43,622 nt of DNA from Azospirillum sp. TSO22-1 (GCF_003116015.1 NZ_LGQZ01000100.1:1-43622), one strand, 5' to 3'; counted from the first letter of the stretch, positions 8,058 through 15,963 are shown. Program-made: numbers and translations. Notes: generated by a model not told the origin, from the letters alone.

Positions 8058-8837
8058 GTCCCGCCCGCGCACCGCGCGCTCCACGCCATGCGCCACCGCC
8101 CGCTGGCAGTGCTCGGCAAGCGCCTTGCGGCTGGAGAAGGCGTCCAGGGTCACCGGCTCGTGGAAGTCCACCACCACCTCGATCCATCCGGCGCAGAACG
8201 CCTGCCAGAGGTGCGGGGCGAGGTCCATGTCGCCGTACCACGCGTAGAACGGCCGGAACGCGAAGCCCATCGGCAGCCCGTCGAGCCGCGTCGCCGTCAC
8301 GCTGACCGGCTGCACCGTCACCGGCCGGCCGTCGATGCGCGTGCCGGCCACCGCGAACAGCGCCGTCTTGAACGGCAGCGTGCGGTTGCCGTCGCTGGAC
8401 GTGCCCTCGGGGAACAGGATCAGCGTGTCGCCACCCTCCAGCCGCGCCTTCAGGTCGTCGCGCTGGCGCGCCGCGGTGCTGCGCGCCTTGCGCTCGATGA
8501 AGACGGTCTGCTGCAGCTTGGCCAGGAAGCCGAAGCCCGGCCAGCCCGCCACCTCGCTCTTGGCGACGAACGAGCCGCGGATCAGCGATCCCAGCACCGT
8601 GATGTCGAGGTAGGAGGAGTGGTTGGACACCACCAGCACCGGCCCCGGTTCGGCCGGCTCGCCGCGCACCACGATGTCGATGCCGACGATGCGGGCGCAG
8701 ACGGCGTGATAGAAGTGCGGAATCACGAAGCGCATCGGCAGCTTCAACGCCATCACCAGCGCCTGCACAGGGGCCAGCAGCAGCGTCCAGCCCACATAGG
8801 CGATCAGGCGGAGGGCCCCAAGCACCGGAGACGTCAT
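7890..8837 (-). CDS. olsA: Lyso-ornithine lipid O-acyltransferase (PlsC-type)
   Basis: Adds the second acyl chain to lyso-ornithine lipid at the inner membrane; PlsC-fold acyltransferase. From the start at 8837 it has 315 residues: an N-terminal membrane segment (about 8-35), the NHSSYLD catalytic block near 85 and FPEGTSS near 150. The start MTSPVLGAL lies 22 bp after olsB; an upstream ATG at 8876 would overlap olsB and has no better ribosome site. Residues 261-315 (from NPLPPRERV to the stop) are encoded by a palindromic repeat element and look unrelated to the enzyme family, so the native protein probably ended near residue 260. The olsB neighbour supports olsA over a general plsC. Confidence 0.87.
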   Translation of the reverse strand: MTSPVLGALRLIAYVGWTLLLAPVQALVMALKLPMRFVIPHFYHAVCARIVGIDIVVRGEPAEPGPVLVVSNHSSYLDITVLGSLIRGSFVAKSEVAGWPGFGFLAKLQQTVFIERKARSTAARQRDDLKARLEGGDTLILFPEGTSSDGNRTLPFKTALFAVAGTRIDGRPVTVQPVSVTATRLDGLPMGFAFRPFYAWYGDMDLAPHLWQAFCAGWIEVVVDFHEPVTLDAFSSRKALAEHCQRAVAHGVERAVRGRDNPLPPRERVEPKAPGEGPSAEGALILDGTPTLTLPPGSRRISDPPDADSAGSASA

Positions 8838-8859
8838 GGTGTGGCGCCCCGTATCGCGG

Positions 8860-9690
8860 TCAAGCGATCTGCGCATCGCGGCTGCGCCGCTCGTAGTGCT
8901 TGGAATACTTGTCGGTGATCAGGTCGGTCTTCACCACGATGCTGACGTCCGTGGTGTTGAACTGGTGGTCGATCACCGCGCCGTCGCCGACGTAACCGCC
9001 CAGGCGCAGGTAGCCCTTGATGAGCGGGGGCAGCTCGGCCAGCGCGCGCTTCACGTTGATCTGGTCCTGCGGCATCAGCGCCATGTCGACGCGCAGCCCC
9101 GGCAGCGCCACCGGGCGCAGCTCCGGCGGCGCCAGATGGTGGTGGTGCAGGTAGGACAGCGGCTCGGCCAGCGCCCGCGGGTCGGTGCCCGGCAGGCTGG
9201 CGCAGCCGAACATGATCTCGATGTCGTGGTGGAAGACGTAGGCGGCGATGCCGCGCCACAGCAGCTGCATCGAGCCGCGCGTGCGGTACGCCGCGTCGAC
9301 GCAGGAGCGGCCCAGCTCCAGCACCTGTCCCGGGTAGGTGATGAACGGCGTGATGTCGTATTCGGCGCTGGAGTAGAAGCGGCCGGCCTTCTCGGCGGCC
9401 GGGCGGCGGATCAGGCGGTAGGTGCCGACCACCTTCTCCGGTCCCGTGCCGCGGGCGTGGTCGATGACCAGCAGGTGGTCGCACAGCGCGTCGAACTCGT
9501 CGAAGTCGCGCCGGCGCGCCGCCATCTCAGCGGACGGCACGGCGGCCATCTCCTCGTAGAAGACGCGGTAGCGCAGCGCCTGCGCGGCCTCGATCTCGAC
9601 CGTCGACTCGGCCAGCCGGACCTCCAGCGAGCCCATGCGCAGCTCGTTCGAGCCGTCCTCGGTGCCCTGGTCCGTGCTGTGGTCAGACAT
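8860..9690 (-). CDS. olsB: L-ornithine N(alpha)-acyltransferase
   Basis: A GNAT-like enzyme of the OlsB/hemolysin family that transfers a 3-hydroxyacyl chain from ACP to ornithine, giving lyso-ornithine lipid. The 276 residues include the family blocks LRYRVFYEEM, VGTYRLIR, FYSSAEYDIT and ELGRSCVDAAYRTRGSMQLLWRGIA (quoted here as ELGRSCVDAAYR). No membrane helix is seen; it probably associates peripherally. olsA follows after 22 bp, so the pair can make complete ornithine lipid, a phosphorus-free membrane lipid. No clear Pho box was found upstream; instead the promoter candidate is bracketed by a 10-bp inverted repeat. Confidence 0.9.
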   Translation of the reverse strand: MSDHSTDQGTEDGSNELRMGSLEVRLAESTVEIEAAQALRYRVFYEEMAAVPSAEMAARRRDFDEFDALCDHLLVIDHARGTGPEKVVGTYRLIRRPAAEKAGRFYSSAEYDITPFITYPGQVLELGRSCVDAAYRTRGSMQLLWRGIAAYVFHHDIEIMFGCASLPGTDPRALAEPLSYLHHHHLAPPELRPVALPGLRVDMALMPQDQINVKRALAELPPLIKGYLRLGGYVGDGAVIDHQFNTTDVSIVVKTDLITDKYSKHYERRSRDAQIA

Positions 9691-9759
9691 GGTGGGATCG
9701 CGCCGCTCGCCAAGGGGACAGCCAAAGGGACAAGGGCGCCCCTGCCCCTCGGCCGGACA

Positions 9760-9822
9760 CCCCCGTCCACAGGCATACCATGAAGCGGCGCCTGATGGTC
9801 AACCGCTGAGTATGGACGGGGG
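9760..9822 (-). promoter_or_regulatory. Candidate olsB promoter flanked by an inverted repeat
   Basis: TTGACC (9797-9802) and TATGCC (9772-9777) are separated by 19 bp on the minus strand. The promoter is enclosed by a perfect 10-bp inverted repeat, CCCCCGTCCA at 9760-9769 and TGGACGGGGG at 9813-9822. The rest of the 9691-9935 gap shows nothing else I recognise. Confidence 0.4.
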
Positions 9823-9935
9823 AAACCGACCCCTCCCGCAGACGCGACGGAACGCGCACCGGCGGCGCGCCGCGGACGGGCCGGCTGGTACCGGGCACCG
9901 CGAGGGCACCCGGACGACAGGAACGGAAAACCGCC

Positions 9936-10352
9936 TCAGGCGACGCTGCGGCGGGCGCGGGTGCCGAGGCCGATCTGCTTGGCCAGCGAGCTGCGCTGGC
10001 GGGCGTAGTTCGGGGCGACCATCGGGTAGTCGGCGGGCAGGCCCCAGCGCTCCCGGTACTCTTCCGGCGTCATGTTGTACGCGGTCTTCAGATGGCGCTT
10101 CAGCATCTTCAGCTTTTTGCCGTCTTCCAGACACACAATGTAATCCGGCGTAACCGACTTCTTGATCGGCACGGCCGGCTGCGGACGCTCCTCCACGGCC
10201 ACAGGCTCGGTGCCGACGTTCGACAGGGACTTGTAGACCTGTTCGATCAGCACCGGAAGATCGGTCACGGCCACGGAATTGTTAGAGACGTGTGCGGCCA
10301 CGATCTCCGTCGTCAGAGACAACAGCGCGTTGGAAGGGGATCCATTGCTCAT
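9936..10352 (-). CDS. mucR: MucR/Ros-family transcriptional regulator
   Basis: A 138-residue H-NS-like DNA-binding regulator of the Ros/MucR family. The N-terminal half (LTTEIVAAHVSNNSVAVTDL) is the oligomerisation region; the C-terminal half holds the DNA-binding domain CLEDGKKLKMLKRHL then MTPEEYRERWGLPADYPMVAP. In the zinc finger the second Cys is Asp and the last His pair is replaced (TAYN), so only Cys and one His of the usual ligands remain. I chose the ATG at 10352, which has GGAG upstream; a GTG 15 bp earlier is possible but would sit at the likely transcription start. It is divergent from a TusA-like gene. MucR proteins often repress their own promoters. Confidence 0.9.
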   Translation of the reverse strand: MSNGSPSNALLSLTTEIVAAHVSNNSVAVTDLPVLIEQVYKSLSNVGTEPVAVEERPQPAVPIKKSVTPDYIVCLEDGKKLKMLKRHLKTAYNMTPEEYRERWGLPADYPMVAPNYARQRSSLAKQIGLGTRARRSVA

Positions 10353-10385
10353 GTAAGCTTGCTCCACGGCTTGGCGTTCTCCTCC

Positions 10386-10414
10386 CATATAAAGAGGTTC
10401 GCTGCGCTGTGCAA
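10386..10414 (-). promoter_or_regulatory. Candidate mucR promoter
   Basis: TTGCAC (10409-10414) and TATATG (10386-10391) are 17 bp apart on the minus strand, in an AT-rich stretch between mucR and the divergent TusA-like gene. Confidence 0.4.
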
Positions 10415-10443
10415 TATCCGATCTTTTCCGTAAAGAGGAACCT

Positions 10444-10698
10444 GTGCAGGAACCAAAGACCGCCAATTACTTCCTCGACATCACGACCGAGGTCTGCCCG
10501 TTAACCTTCGTGCGCACCAAGATATTGGTCGAGCGCATGGCGGCGGGCGAGACCCTCGAAGTCCGTCTGAACGCGGGCGAACCCTTGGAGAACGTGCCGC
10601 GATCTCTGGCCGAACTCGGTCACGCGGTGCTCGCGGTGGAACCCGAAAACCGAGAGGATCTAAGCGGGCCGCACCGCCTGTGGGTGCGGAAACGTTAA
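10444..10698 (+). CDS. TusA-like sulfurtransferase family protein
   Basis: An 84-residue single-domain protein of the TusA (SirA-like) fold. The conserved cysteine lies in TEVCPLTFVRTKILVERM, with CPLT in place of the usual CPxP. The second half (ETLEVRLNAGEPLENVPRSL) is the typical beta-alpha segment. TusA proteins relay sulfur for tRNA thiolation or cofactor synthesis; which pathway this one serves cannot be told from sequence. The start is GTG at 10444 with AGAGGA upstream. It ends 2 bp before the rimI stop on the opposite strand. Confidence 0.8.
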   Translation: MQEPKTANYFLDITTEVCPLTFVRTKILVERMAAGETLEVRLNAGEPLENVPRSLAELGHAVLAVEPENREDLSGPHRLWVRKR

Positions 10699-10700
10699 TT

Positions 10701-11177
10701 TCAATTTGGAAACGAATGGCGCAGGACCAGTGCAGCCACGCGTCCTTCCCGGCGTATGTAATACGCCGGGCGGCGGCCCACCTGGGCAAAGCCGCTCTGC
10801 GCGTACAGCATGCGCGCGGCGTCGTTGTCTTCGGCAACCTCCAGGAACAGCGCGGTGGCGCCGCGCCGCTCCACCTCGCCGCACACCGCCCGCACCAGCC
10901 GGCGGCCCAGCCCACCGCGCCGCGCCTGCGGCAGCACGCCGATGGTCAGGATCTCGGCGTCCTCGCCGACGACGCGGGCCAGCGCACAGCCGACCGGCGC
11001 GCCCACCTCGTCCACCGCCAGCAGGCCGAAGCTGCCCGGCTGGCCGAGCAGCGTCTCGACGAAGTCGGCCTCCCAGCGGTCGTCGGGAAAGCACAGCTGC
11101 TGCACGGCGGCCAGCACCCGCCCCTCCAGCACGCCGGCGGGCTGGATGCTGGGGGCATCGTCGGGCACGCCGCTCAC
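10701..11177 (-). CDS. rimI: GNAT acetyltransferase, RimI (ribosomal protein S18 N-acetyltransferase)
   Basis: A 158-residue GNAT enzyme. The acetyl-CoA loop is seen as ILTIGVLPQARRGGLGRRLV and the C-terminal block as FLEVAEDNDAARMLYAQSGF, both characteristic of RimI. The start is GTG at 11177-11175, overlapping the tsaB stop by 4 bp (GTGA), with translation probably coupled. tsaB-rimI is a common bacterial pairing, and this context supports RimI over a generic acetyltransferase. Confidence 0.9.
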   Translation of the reverse strand: MSGVPDDAPSIQPAGVLEGRVLAAVQQLCFPDDRWEADFVETLLGQPGSFGLLAVDEVGAPVGCALARVVGEDAEILTIGVLPQARRGGLGRRLVRAVCGEVERRGATALFLEVAEDNDAARMLYAQSGFAQVGRRPAYYIRREGRVAALVLRHSFPN

Positions 11178-11836
11178 GCCGCGCCCTTCGGCAGCGTCAC
11201 GTCCGGCGGGCGCAGGTAGAGCGGCTGCGGCGGCAGCCCCTCGGCCCGTTCCGCGCCCAGCGCCGCCACCACCGCCGCGTCGGGCAGGCCCGGCCCGGCG
11301 GCGAAGGTGACGCCGTCCCGCCCCTCCAGCACCGGCCGCAGCAGCGGCACGCCGTCGCCGACCACCAGCAGCGGCCCGGCCGGCAGCCAGCCCGACACCG
11401 CGTCCGGCAGCAGCAGCGCCGGCTCGCCCAGCGGGTTCAGATCCGCGTCGAACAGCTGCAGGAAGGGCTCGGCCCGGCGTGAGTCGACGGCGGCCAGCAC
11501 GGTGCGGCCGCGCCGCTCCGCCTCCGGCACGGCGTGGACCAGCGCCTCGAAGGTGGTCAGCCCGATCACCGGCAGCCCGGCCGCCAGCGCGAAGCCGCGC
11601 GCCGCCGCCAGCGAAATGCGCAGGCCGGTGAAGGCCCCCGGCCCGACCGTCACCGCGATGCGGTCGAGGTCGGCGAAGCCCAGCCCCGCATCCGCCAGCA
11701 CCGCGTCGACCATCGGCACCAGCGCCTCCGCCTGACCGCGCGCCATCGGTTCGGCCCGGCGGGCGGTGATGCGCCCATCGTCCCACAGCGCCACGGAGCA
11801 ACCCGACGTGGCGGTGTCCAGACCCAGAACCCTCAT
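11174..11836 (-). CDS. tsaB: tRNA threonylcarbamoyladenosine biosynthesis protein TsaB
   Basis: Partner of TsaD in forming t6A37 on ANN-decoding tRNAs. The 220 residues begin MRVLGLDTATSGCSVALW, the actin/ASKHA-like first strand of TsaB, and contain VTVGPGAFTGLRISLAAARG, the second diagnostic block. The ATG start at 11836 is chosen because the family starts at this strand; the 27 residues that could precede it look unrelated. It precedes rimI with a 4-bp overlap. The gap 11837-12042 contains a 13-bp palindrome (11903-11915). Confidence 0.92.
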   Translation of the reverse strand: MRVLGLDTATSGCSVALWDDGRITARRAEPMARGQAEALVPMVDAVLADAGLGFADLDRIAVTVGPGAFTGLRISLAAARGFALAAGLPVIGLTTFEALVHAVPEAERRGRTVLAAVDSRRAEPFLQLFDADLNPLGEPALLLPDAVSGWLPAGPLLVVGDGVPLLRPVLEGRDGVTFAAGPGLPDAAVVAALGAERAEGLPPQPLYLRPPDVTLPKGAA

Positions 11837-12042
11837 GCGTCCGTCGTCCCCGTGTTCCAGCCCAATGTCCCAGCGCCCCCACCATAGCGCGCCCGCTTCA
11901 TCGCAACACTGTTGCATTCACGCATCAGGTCATCGCGCTGCGCGGGTGCGACGGGGAGCGGGCTTGTTCGCGGCCACCCGGTTGTGCCACACCACCGCGG
12001 TAGGCCGGCCTCGCGGCCGCCGCCGGGTTCATTGCAGCGATC

Positions 12043-13077
12043 ATGACGTTCCGTCGCGCCGTCTTCACCGCCACCCTCGCCGTCTGGGCCCTGATCGCTC
12101 CGCCGGCCGGCCGTGCCGTGGCGGCGGAGGCCAGTGCGGTGGTGTTTGCCTACAACCGCTTCGGCGAGGACCAGTCGCCCGGCAGCAGCATCCGCATCGA
12201 CCAGTTCGAGGCGCACCTCGACGAGTTGACCACCGGCGGCTACGCCGTGCTGCCGCTGCCGGCCATCCTCGACGCGCTGAAGACCGGCAAGCCGCTGCCC
12301 GACCGCGCCGTCGCCATCACGGTGGACGACGCGACGCGCTCCTTCTACACGCAGGCGTGGCCACGGCTGCGCGCCGCGAACCTTCCCTTCACGCTGTTCG
12401 TCGCCACCGACCCGGTCGACCGCAACGCCGGCACCCACATGACCTGGGGCGAGCTGCGCCAGCTGCAGGCCGCCGGGGTGACCATCGGCGGCCTCGGTGC
12501 CACGACGGAGACGCTGGTCGAGAACACGCCCGAGGAGGCGCGCGCCGAGCTGCGCCGCATGGCCGACCGCCTGAAGGCCGAGCTGGGCCGCGCGCCGGCG
12601 CTGTTCGCCTACCCCGAGGGCGAATTCTCGCGCGCCCTGCAGGGGCTGGCCGCCGAGCAGGGCTTCACCGCCGCCTTCGGCCAGCAGTCGGGCGTGCTGT
12701 ACCCGCGCGCCGACCTGCGCGCCCTGCCGCGCTTCGTGATGAACGAGTCCTACGGCAGCGTCGACCGCTTCCGCCTGGCCGCCAACGCGCTGCCGCTGCC
12801 GGTGTCGGACCTGACGCCGGACGACCCGCTGCTGACCGTCAACCCGCCGCCGCTGGGCTTCACCGTGTCGGGCGAGGTCGGCGACCTGTCGCGCCTCGCC
12901 TGCTTCGCCGCCGGCCAGGGCCGCACCCGGCTGGAGCGCATCGAGGACCGCGTCGAGGTCCGGATATCGGACCCCTTCCCGCCCGGCCGCGCCCGCGTCA
13001 ACTGCACCCTGCCCACCCCGGAGGGCCGCTGGCGCTGGTTCGGCGTGCAGTTCGTCATCCCCGACGACGACGAGTAG
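12043..13077 (+). CDS. Secreted polysaccharide deacetylase-fold protein, probably inactive
   Basis: A 344-residue exported protein. A signal peptide (residues 1-28, ending AVAAEA) is followed by a NodB-like deacetylase fold: AITVDDATRS at 91-100 carries the Asp pair, and FAYPEGEFS at 188-196 matches the later active-site strand. However, the metal-binding H-x3-H motif is missing; at the expected place the sequence is IGGLGATTETL (148-158), with Leu151 and Thr155 where histidines belong. It may therefore bind glycan without cleaving it. The C-terminal 100 residues are a separate region with two cysteines (Cys300 and Cys333 or nearby). No clear ribosome site precedes the ATG. Confidence 0.8.
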   Translation: MTFRRAVFTATLAVWALIAPPAGRAVAAEASAVVFAYNRFGEDQSPGSSIRIDQFEAHLDELTTGGYAVLPLPAILDALKTGKPLPDRAVAITVDDATRSFYTQAWPRLRAANLPFTLFVATDPVDRNAGTHMTWGELRQLQAAGVTIGGLGATTETLVENTPEEARAELRRMADRLKAELGRAPALFAYPEGEFSRALQGLAAEQGFTAAFGQQSGVLYPRADLRALPRFVMNESYGSVDRFRLAANALPLPVSDLTPDDPLLTVNPPPLGFTVSGEVGDLSRLACFAAGQGRTRLERIEDRVEVRISDPFPPGRARVNCTLPTPEGRWRWFGVQFVIPDDDE

Positions 13078-13090
13078 GCTTCACCCCCCC

Positions 13091-13130
13091 AAAAAAAGGG
13101 CCCGCACACCCTCTGCCGGTGGCGGGCCCT
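13091..13130 (-). terminator. Intrinsic terminator of the chemoreceptor gene
   Basis: AGGGCCCGC and GCGGGCCCT (13097-13105 / 13122-13130) form a 9-bp stem; on the minus strand the stem is followed by a run of seven T. It lies 56 bp after the chemoreceptor stop and is the clearest intrinsic terminator of the window. Confidence 0.85.
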
Positions 13131-13185
13131 GCGAGTGACGGGCTGCCCGGCCGTTCTGGCCGTGCGGCTCCGTCGTGGTGAACCG

Positions 13186-14646
13186 TCATGCGCTGCGCAA
13201 CCGGTCGAGGAAGCGCGCGGTCTCCGTCCGCAGGCCGTGCGTACGGCCGGCCACCGCGTCGGCCGTGCCGAGCACCGCCGCCGTGGCGCTCGCCGCACCG
13301 CCCACCGCAGCGCTGACCTCGTCGACGTCCGCCGACATTGCCCGCGCCCCAGTCGCCGCCTGCGTCACCATGCGGGTAATCTCCCGCGTCGTGGCGTCCT
13401 GCTCGTGCACCGCGCCGGCGATGGCCGCGGCGATGCGGTCGATCTCGCCGATGCGCTCGCCGATCGAGCGGATGGCCTGCACCGTGTCGCCGGTCGCCGC
13501 CTGGATGGCACCGATCTGCTGGGTGATGTCCTCGGTCGCCCGCGCCGTCTGGTTGGCCAAGCTCTTCACCTCGTTGGCCACCACGGCGAAGCCCTTGCCC
13601 ATCTCGCCGGCCCGCGCCGCCTCGATGGTCGCGTTCAAGGCCAGCAGGTTGGTCTGCGACGCGATGGAGTTGATCAGTTCCACCACCTCGCCGATGCGGT
13701 GCGCCGCCTCGGCCAGGCCGGCGACCTTGCGATCGGTGCTGCCGGCCTCGGCGACCGCGGCGGTCGCCATCTGGGCGGAGCGCGCCACCTCGCCGCTGAT
13801 CGCCGCGATGGAGTGGGCGAGCTGCTCGGCCGCCGCCGCCGCCGACTGCACGTTGGCCGCCGTCTCGCCGGACACCGCCGCCACCGCCGCCACGCGGCCG
13901 CCGGCGCCCTGCACCACCTCGGCCACCTCCTTGGCGCGGCTGCGCAGAGCCACGGTGTTCTCGTCCAGGTCGACCACCAGCCCCTCCAGGCTGGACTGGA
14001 AGGCGTTCGCCGCCTCGACCAGCGCGGCGTGGCGCTCGGCCTGCGCGGCGGCTTCGGCGCGGACGCGCTCGGCCGACTCGTGCTCGGCGCGCCCGGCGGC
14101 CGTGCGGGCCTCGGCCAGCGCGGCGGCGGCGCGGACGAAGGCCTGCTCCAGGCGGACGGTCAGCCACACCAGCACGCCGCACTCCGCCACCACCACCGCG
14201 GCGTGCAGCAGCACGCGCAGGACGCTGGCGCCGTCCGGGAACACCGCGTAGGGGAAGACGAAGTTCAGCACCAGGTGGTGCGCCGCCGTGGCCGCCGCGG
14301 CGACCAGGATGGTCCGCCAGCAGCAGTAGGCGGCCAGCATGGCGAACACCGCGAAATAGTACATGTGCAGGTCGATCTGCCATGGCCCGGCGGCGCGGTA
14401 GACCAGCAGCGACACCATGCCGACCGCCGCCACGGCGATCACCGTGCGGCTGGTCAGCCCCTCCGCATCGGCGCGCCACGCCGCGGTGGCGGCGAGCGCC
14501 AGCAGCAGAGCGCCCAGTTCCGCCCCCCAGCCGAGGGTGCCGTTGATCCAGCCGGTCAGCGCGACCAGCGGGATGTGCGCCCACAGCGCCGCCACGAAGA
14601 GCCCGCTGGCCCAGCGCCGCAACGAGTCGAGGTCGTCGTTGCTCAT
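13186..14646 (-). CDS. Methyl-accepting chemotaxis protein with a polytopic membrane sensor
   Basis: A 486-residue chemoreceptor. Residues 1-170 form about six hydrophobic segments with short loops and no periplasmic ligand domain; conserved-looking features are HMYYFAVFAMLAAYCCW and HHLVLNFVFPYAVFP. A coiled coil follows, then the MCP signalling domain with its hairpin tip ELINSIASQTNLLALNATIE at about 323-342 and AARAGEMGKGFAVVANEVKS after it. No HAMP domain is obvious. The start MSNDDLDSL at 14646 has GGGGAGG upstream and overlaps the stop of the preceding small gene by 4 bp (ATGA). A terminator follows. The signal may be a membrane or redox state; this is inferred. Confidence 0.9.
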   Translation of the reverse strand: MSNDDLDSLRRWASGLFVAALWAHIPLVALTGWINGTLGWGAELGALLLALAATAAWRADAEGLTSRTVIAVAAVGMVSLLVYRAAGPWQIDLHMYYFAVFAMLAAYCCWRTILVAAAATAAHHLVLNFVFPYAVFPDGASVLRVLLHAAVVVAECGVLVWLTVRLEQAFVRAAAALAEARTAAGRAEHESAERVRAEAAAQAERHAALVEAANAFQSSLEGLVVDLDENTVALRSRAKEVAEVVQGAGGRVAAVAAVSGETAANVQSAAAAAEQLAHSIAAISGEVARSAQMATAAVAEAGSTDRKVAGLAEAAHRIGEVVELINSIASQTNLLALNATIEAARAGEMGKGFAVVANEVKSLANQTARATEDITQQIGAIQAATGDTVQAIRSIGERIGEIDRIAAAIAGAVHEQDATTREITRMVTQAATGARAMSADVDEVSAAVGGAASATAAVLGTADAVAGRTHGLRTETARFLDRLRSA

Positions 14647-15011
14647 GAGGTTGCCTCCCCAGTCGTGGGCCGCGCGCGGGGCAGCCGGCGCCCGTTGCCG
14701 AGGCAGCCGGAGGCACCCTCGGCGTTCAGCACCAGCCACGCGCCGGCCTCGTACAGCCGGCCCGCGAAGCCCGTTTGTTCGGAAAAGACGATCCACAGGC
14801 CGGCGACGCCGCCCGCGGTCACCAGCCGCCCGTCGGCGGCGGCGATGCGCCCGACGGCCTCACCCGGCGCCACGCCCGGCGGGAACCACGCGGCGACCAT
14901 GCCGGCCCCCTCCGGCGGTGCCAGCTGCAGGGCCAGCACCGCCCCCAGCGAGCCCGCCAGCAGCAGGGCCGCCGGCCACAGGGTGTTCCGTTTCGCAGAC
15001 GATGCTCCCAT
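14643..15011 (-). CDS. Small exported or membrane-anchored protein coupled to the chemoreceptor
   Basis: A 122-residue protein of unknown function. One hydrophobic segment (about 11-30) can be a signal peptide or anchor. The remainder contains AWFPPGVAPGEAVGRIAAAD, GLWIVFSEQTGFAGRLYEAG and AWLVLNAEGASGCL, a compact soluble domain with a single cysteine near residue 103. A good ribosome site (GGAGGG) precedes the ATG at 15011. The stop overlaps the chemoreceptor start by 4 bp, so the two are probably translated together and may act together. Confidence 0.72.
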   Translation of the reverse strand: MGASSAKRNTLWPAALLLAGSLGAVLALQLAPPEGAGMVAAWFPPGVAPGEAVGRIAAADGRLVTAGGVAGLWIVFSEQTGFAGRLYEAGAWLVLNAEGASGCLGNGRRLPRARPTTGEATS

Positions 15012-15153
15012 CCGGCGACCCTCCGCCCGGGAACCGCGCCGACACGCGCCGAAAGACCCTCTTAGATTAGGCTTATCTGGTTAAAAGAGAGTGCGACACA
15101 GGGTCTGCGCCGAAGGGCGCAGGCGCGGGGCCGCCCTGCGGCGCACGCAACGG

Positions 15154-15185
15154 AAAAGGGCCCGGCGCGGCGGCGGCGGGCCCTT
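15154..15185 (-). terminator. Terminator-like hairpin after nfuA
   Basis: AAGGGCCCG and CGGGCCCTT (15156-15164 / 15177-15185) form a 9-bp stem with a GC-rich loop, followed on the minus strand by TTTTCC. It lies about 26 bp after the nfuA stop. Confidence 0.65.
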
Positions 15186-15211
15186 CGTTTGCATGCGGCC
15201 TGGGGCCGGGG

Positions 15212-15763
15212 TCAGCGCAGCGCGCGGACCTCCTGCACCTCGGGGATGTAGTGGCGCAGCATGTTCTCGATGCCGGCCTTCAGCGTGGCGGTCGAACTGG
15301 GGCAGCCCGAGCAGGCGCCCTTCATGTGCAGGTAGACCACGCCCTTCTCGAAGCCGTGGAAGGTGATGTCGCCGCCGTCCTGCGCCACCGCCGGGCGGAC
15401 GCGGGTGTCGAGCAGCTCCTTGATCTGCTGCACAATCTCGTCGTCGTCCTCGTGGATGGCGTTGTCGTCGGCGTGCTCGCTGAGCAGCACCGGCCGGTTG
15501 GCGGTGAAATGCTCCATGATGACGCCGAGGATCGACGGCTTCAGCAGGAACCAGTCCTTGGCGCCGGTCTTGGTGATGGTGATGAAGTCGGCGCCGAGGA
15601 ACACGCCCTCGATCCCGTCGATCTCGAACAGCTTCTGCGCCAGCGGCGAGCGCGCGGCGTCCTCGCGGCTGGTGAAGTCGGCGGTGCCGCGGCCGAGCAC
15701 GTCGCGCCCCGGCAGGAACTTGAGGGTGGCCGGATTGGGGGTCTGCTCGGTCTGAATGAACAT
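15212..15763 (-). CDS. nfuA: Iron-sulfur cluster carrier, NfuA/NifU-like
   Basis: A 183-residue Fe-S scaffold or carrier protein. The N-terminal Nfu domain (about 1-90) starts MFIQTEQTPNPATLKFLPG, typical of alphaproteobacterial and mitochondrial NFU1. The C-terminal NifU domain (about 108-180) has the cluster-binding CSGC at 151-154. The ATG start at 15763 is clear. The gene stands alone; a 17-nt palindrome at 15868-15884 lies upstream. It is expected to deliver 4Fe-4S clusters to proteins such as MiaB or LutB, both encoded in this window, but that link is inferred. Confidence 0.95.
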   Translation of the reverse strand: MFIQTEQTPNPATLKFLPGRDVLGRGTADFTSREDAARSPLAQKLFEIDGIEGVFLGADFITITKTGAKDWFLLKPSILGVIMEHFTANRPVLLSEHADDNAIHEDDDEIVQQIKELLDTRVRPAVAQDGGDITFHGFEKGVVYLHMKGACSGCPSSTATLKAGIENMLRHYIPEVQEVRALR

Positions 15764-15867
15764 GGCTCGGGTCCTTGGGCACGGGCCGCGCGGGCGATGA
15801 CTGGCGGCGTGTGCGAAACTTGGGCAGAATCGGCCGCCAGATCAAGCACCTTGTCGGTGTGGTTATT

Positions 15868-15884
15868 CGGAATGGTGTATTCCG
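15868..15884. promoter_or_regulatory. Palindrome upstream of nfuA
   Basis: CGGAAT-ggtgt-ATTCCG is a perfect 6-bp inverted repeat with a 5-nt spacer, located in the divergent gap between nfuA and the membrane protein gene. It could be an operator. It does not match an IscR or Fur consensus that I know. Confidence 0.3.
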
Positions 15885-15963
15885 GGCGGGCAAACAATGG
15901 GGCGGCGTTGACCCCGCCGCCGGCCCTCCGTAGCCTCACGCCCGCTTCCTGGAAGGCCTGCCG

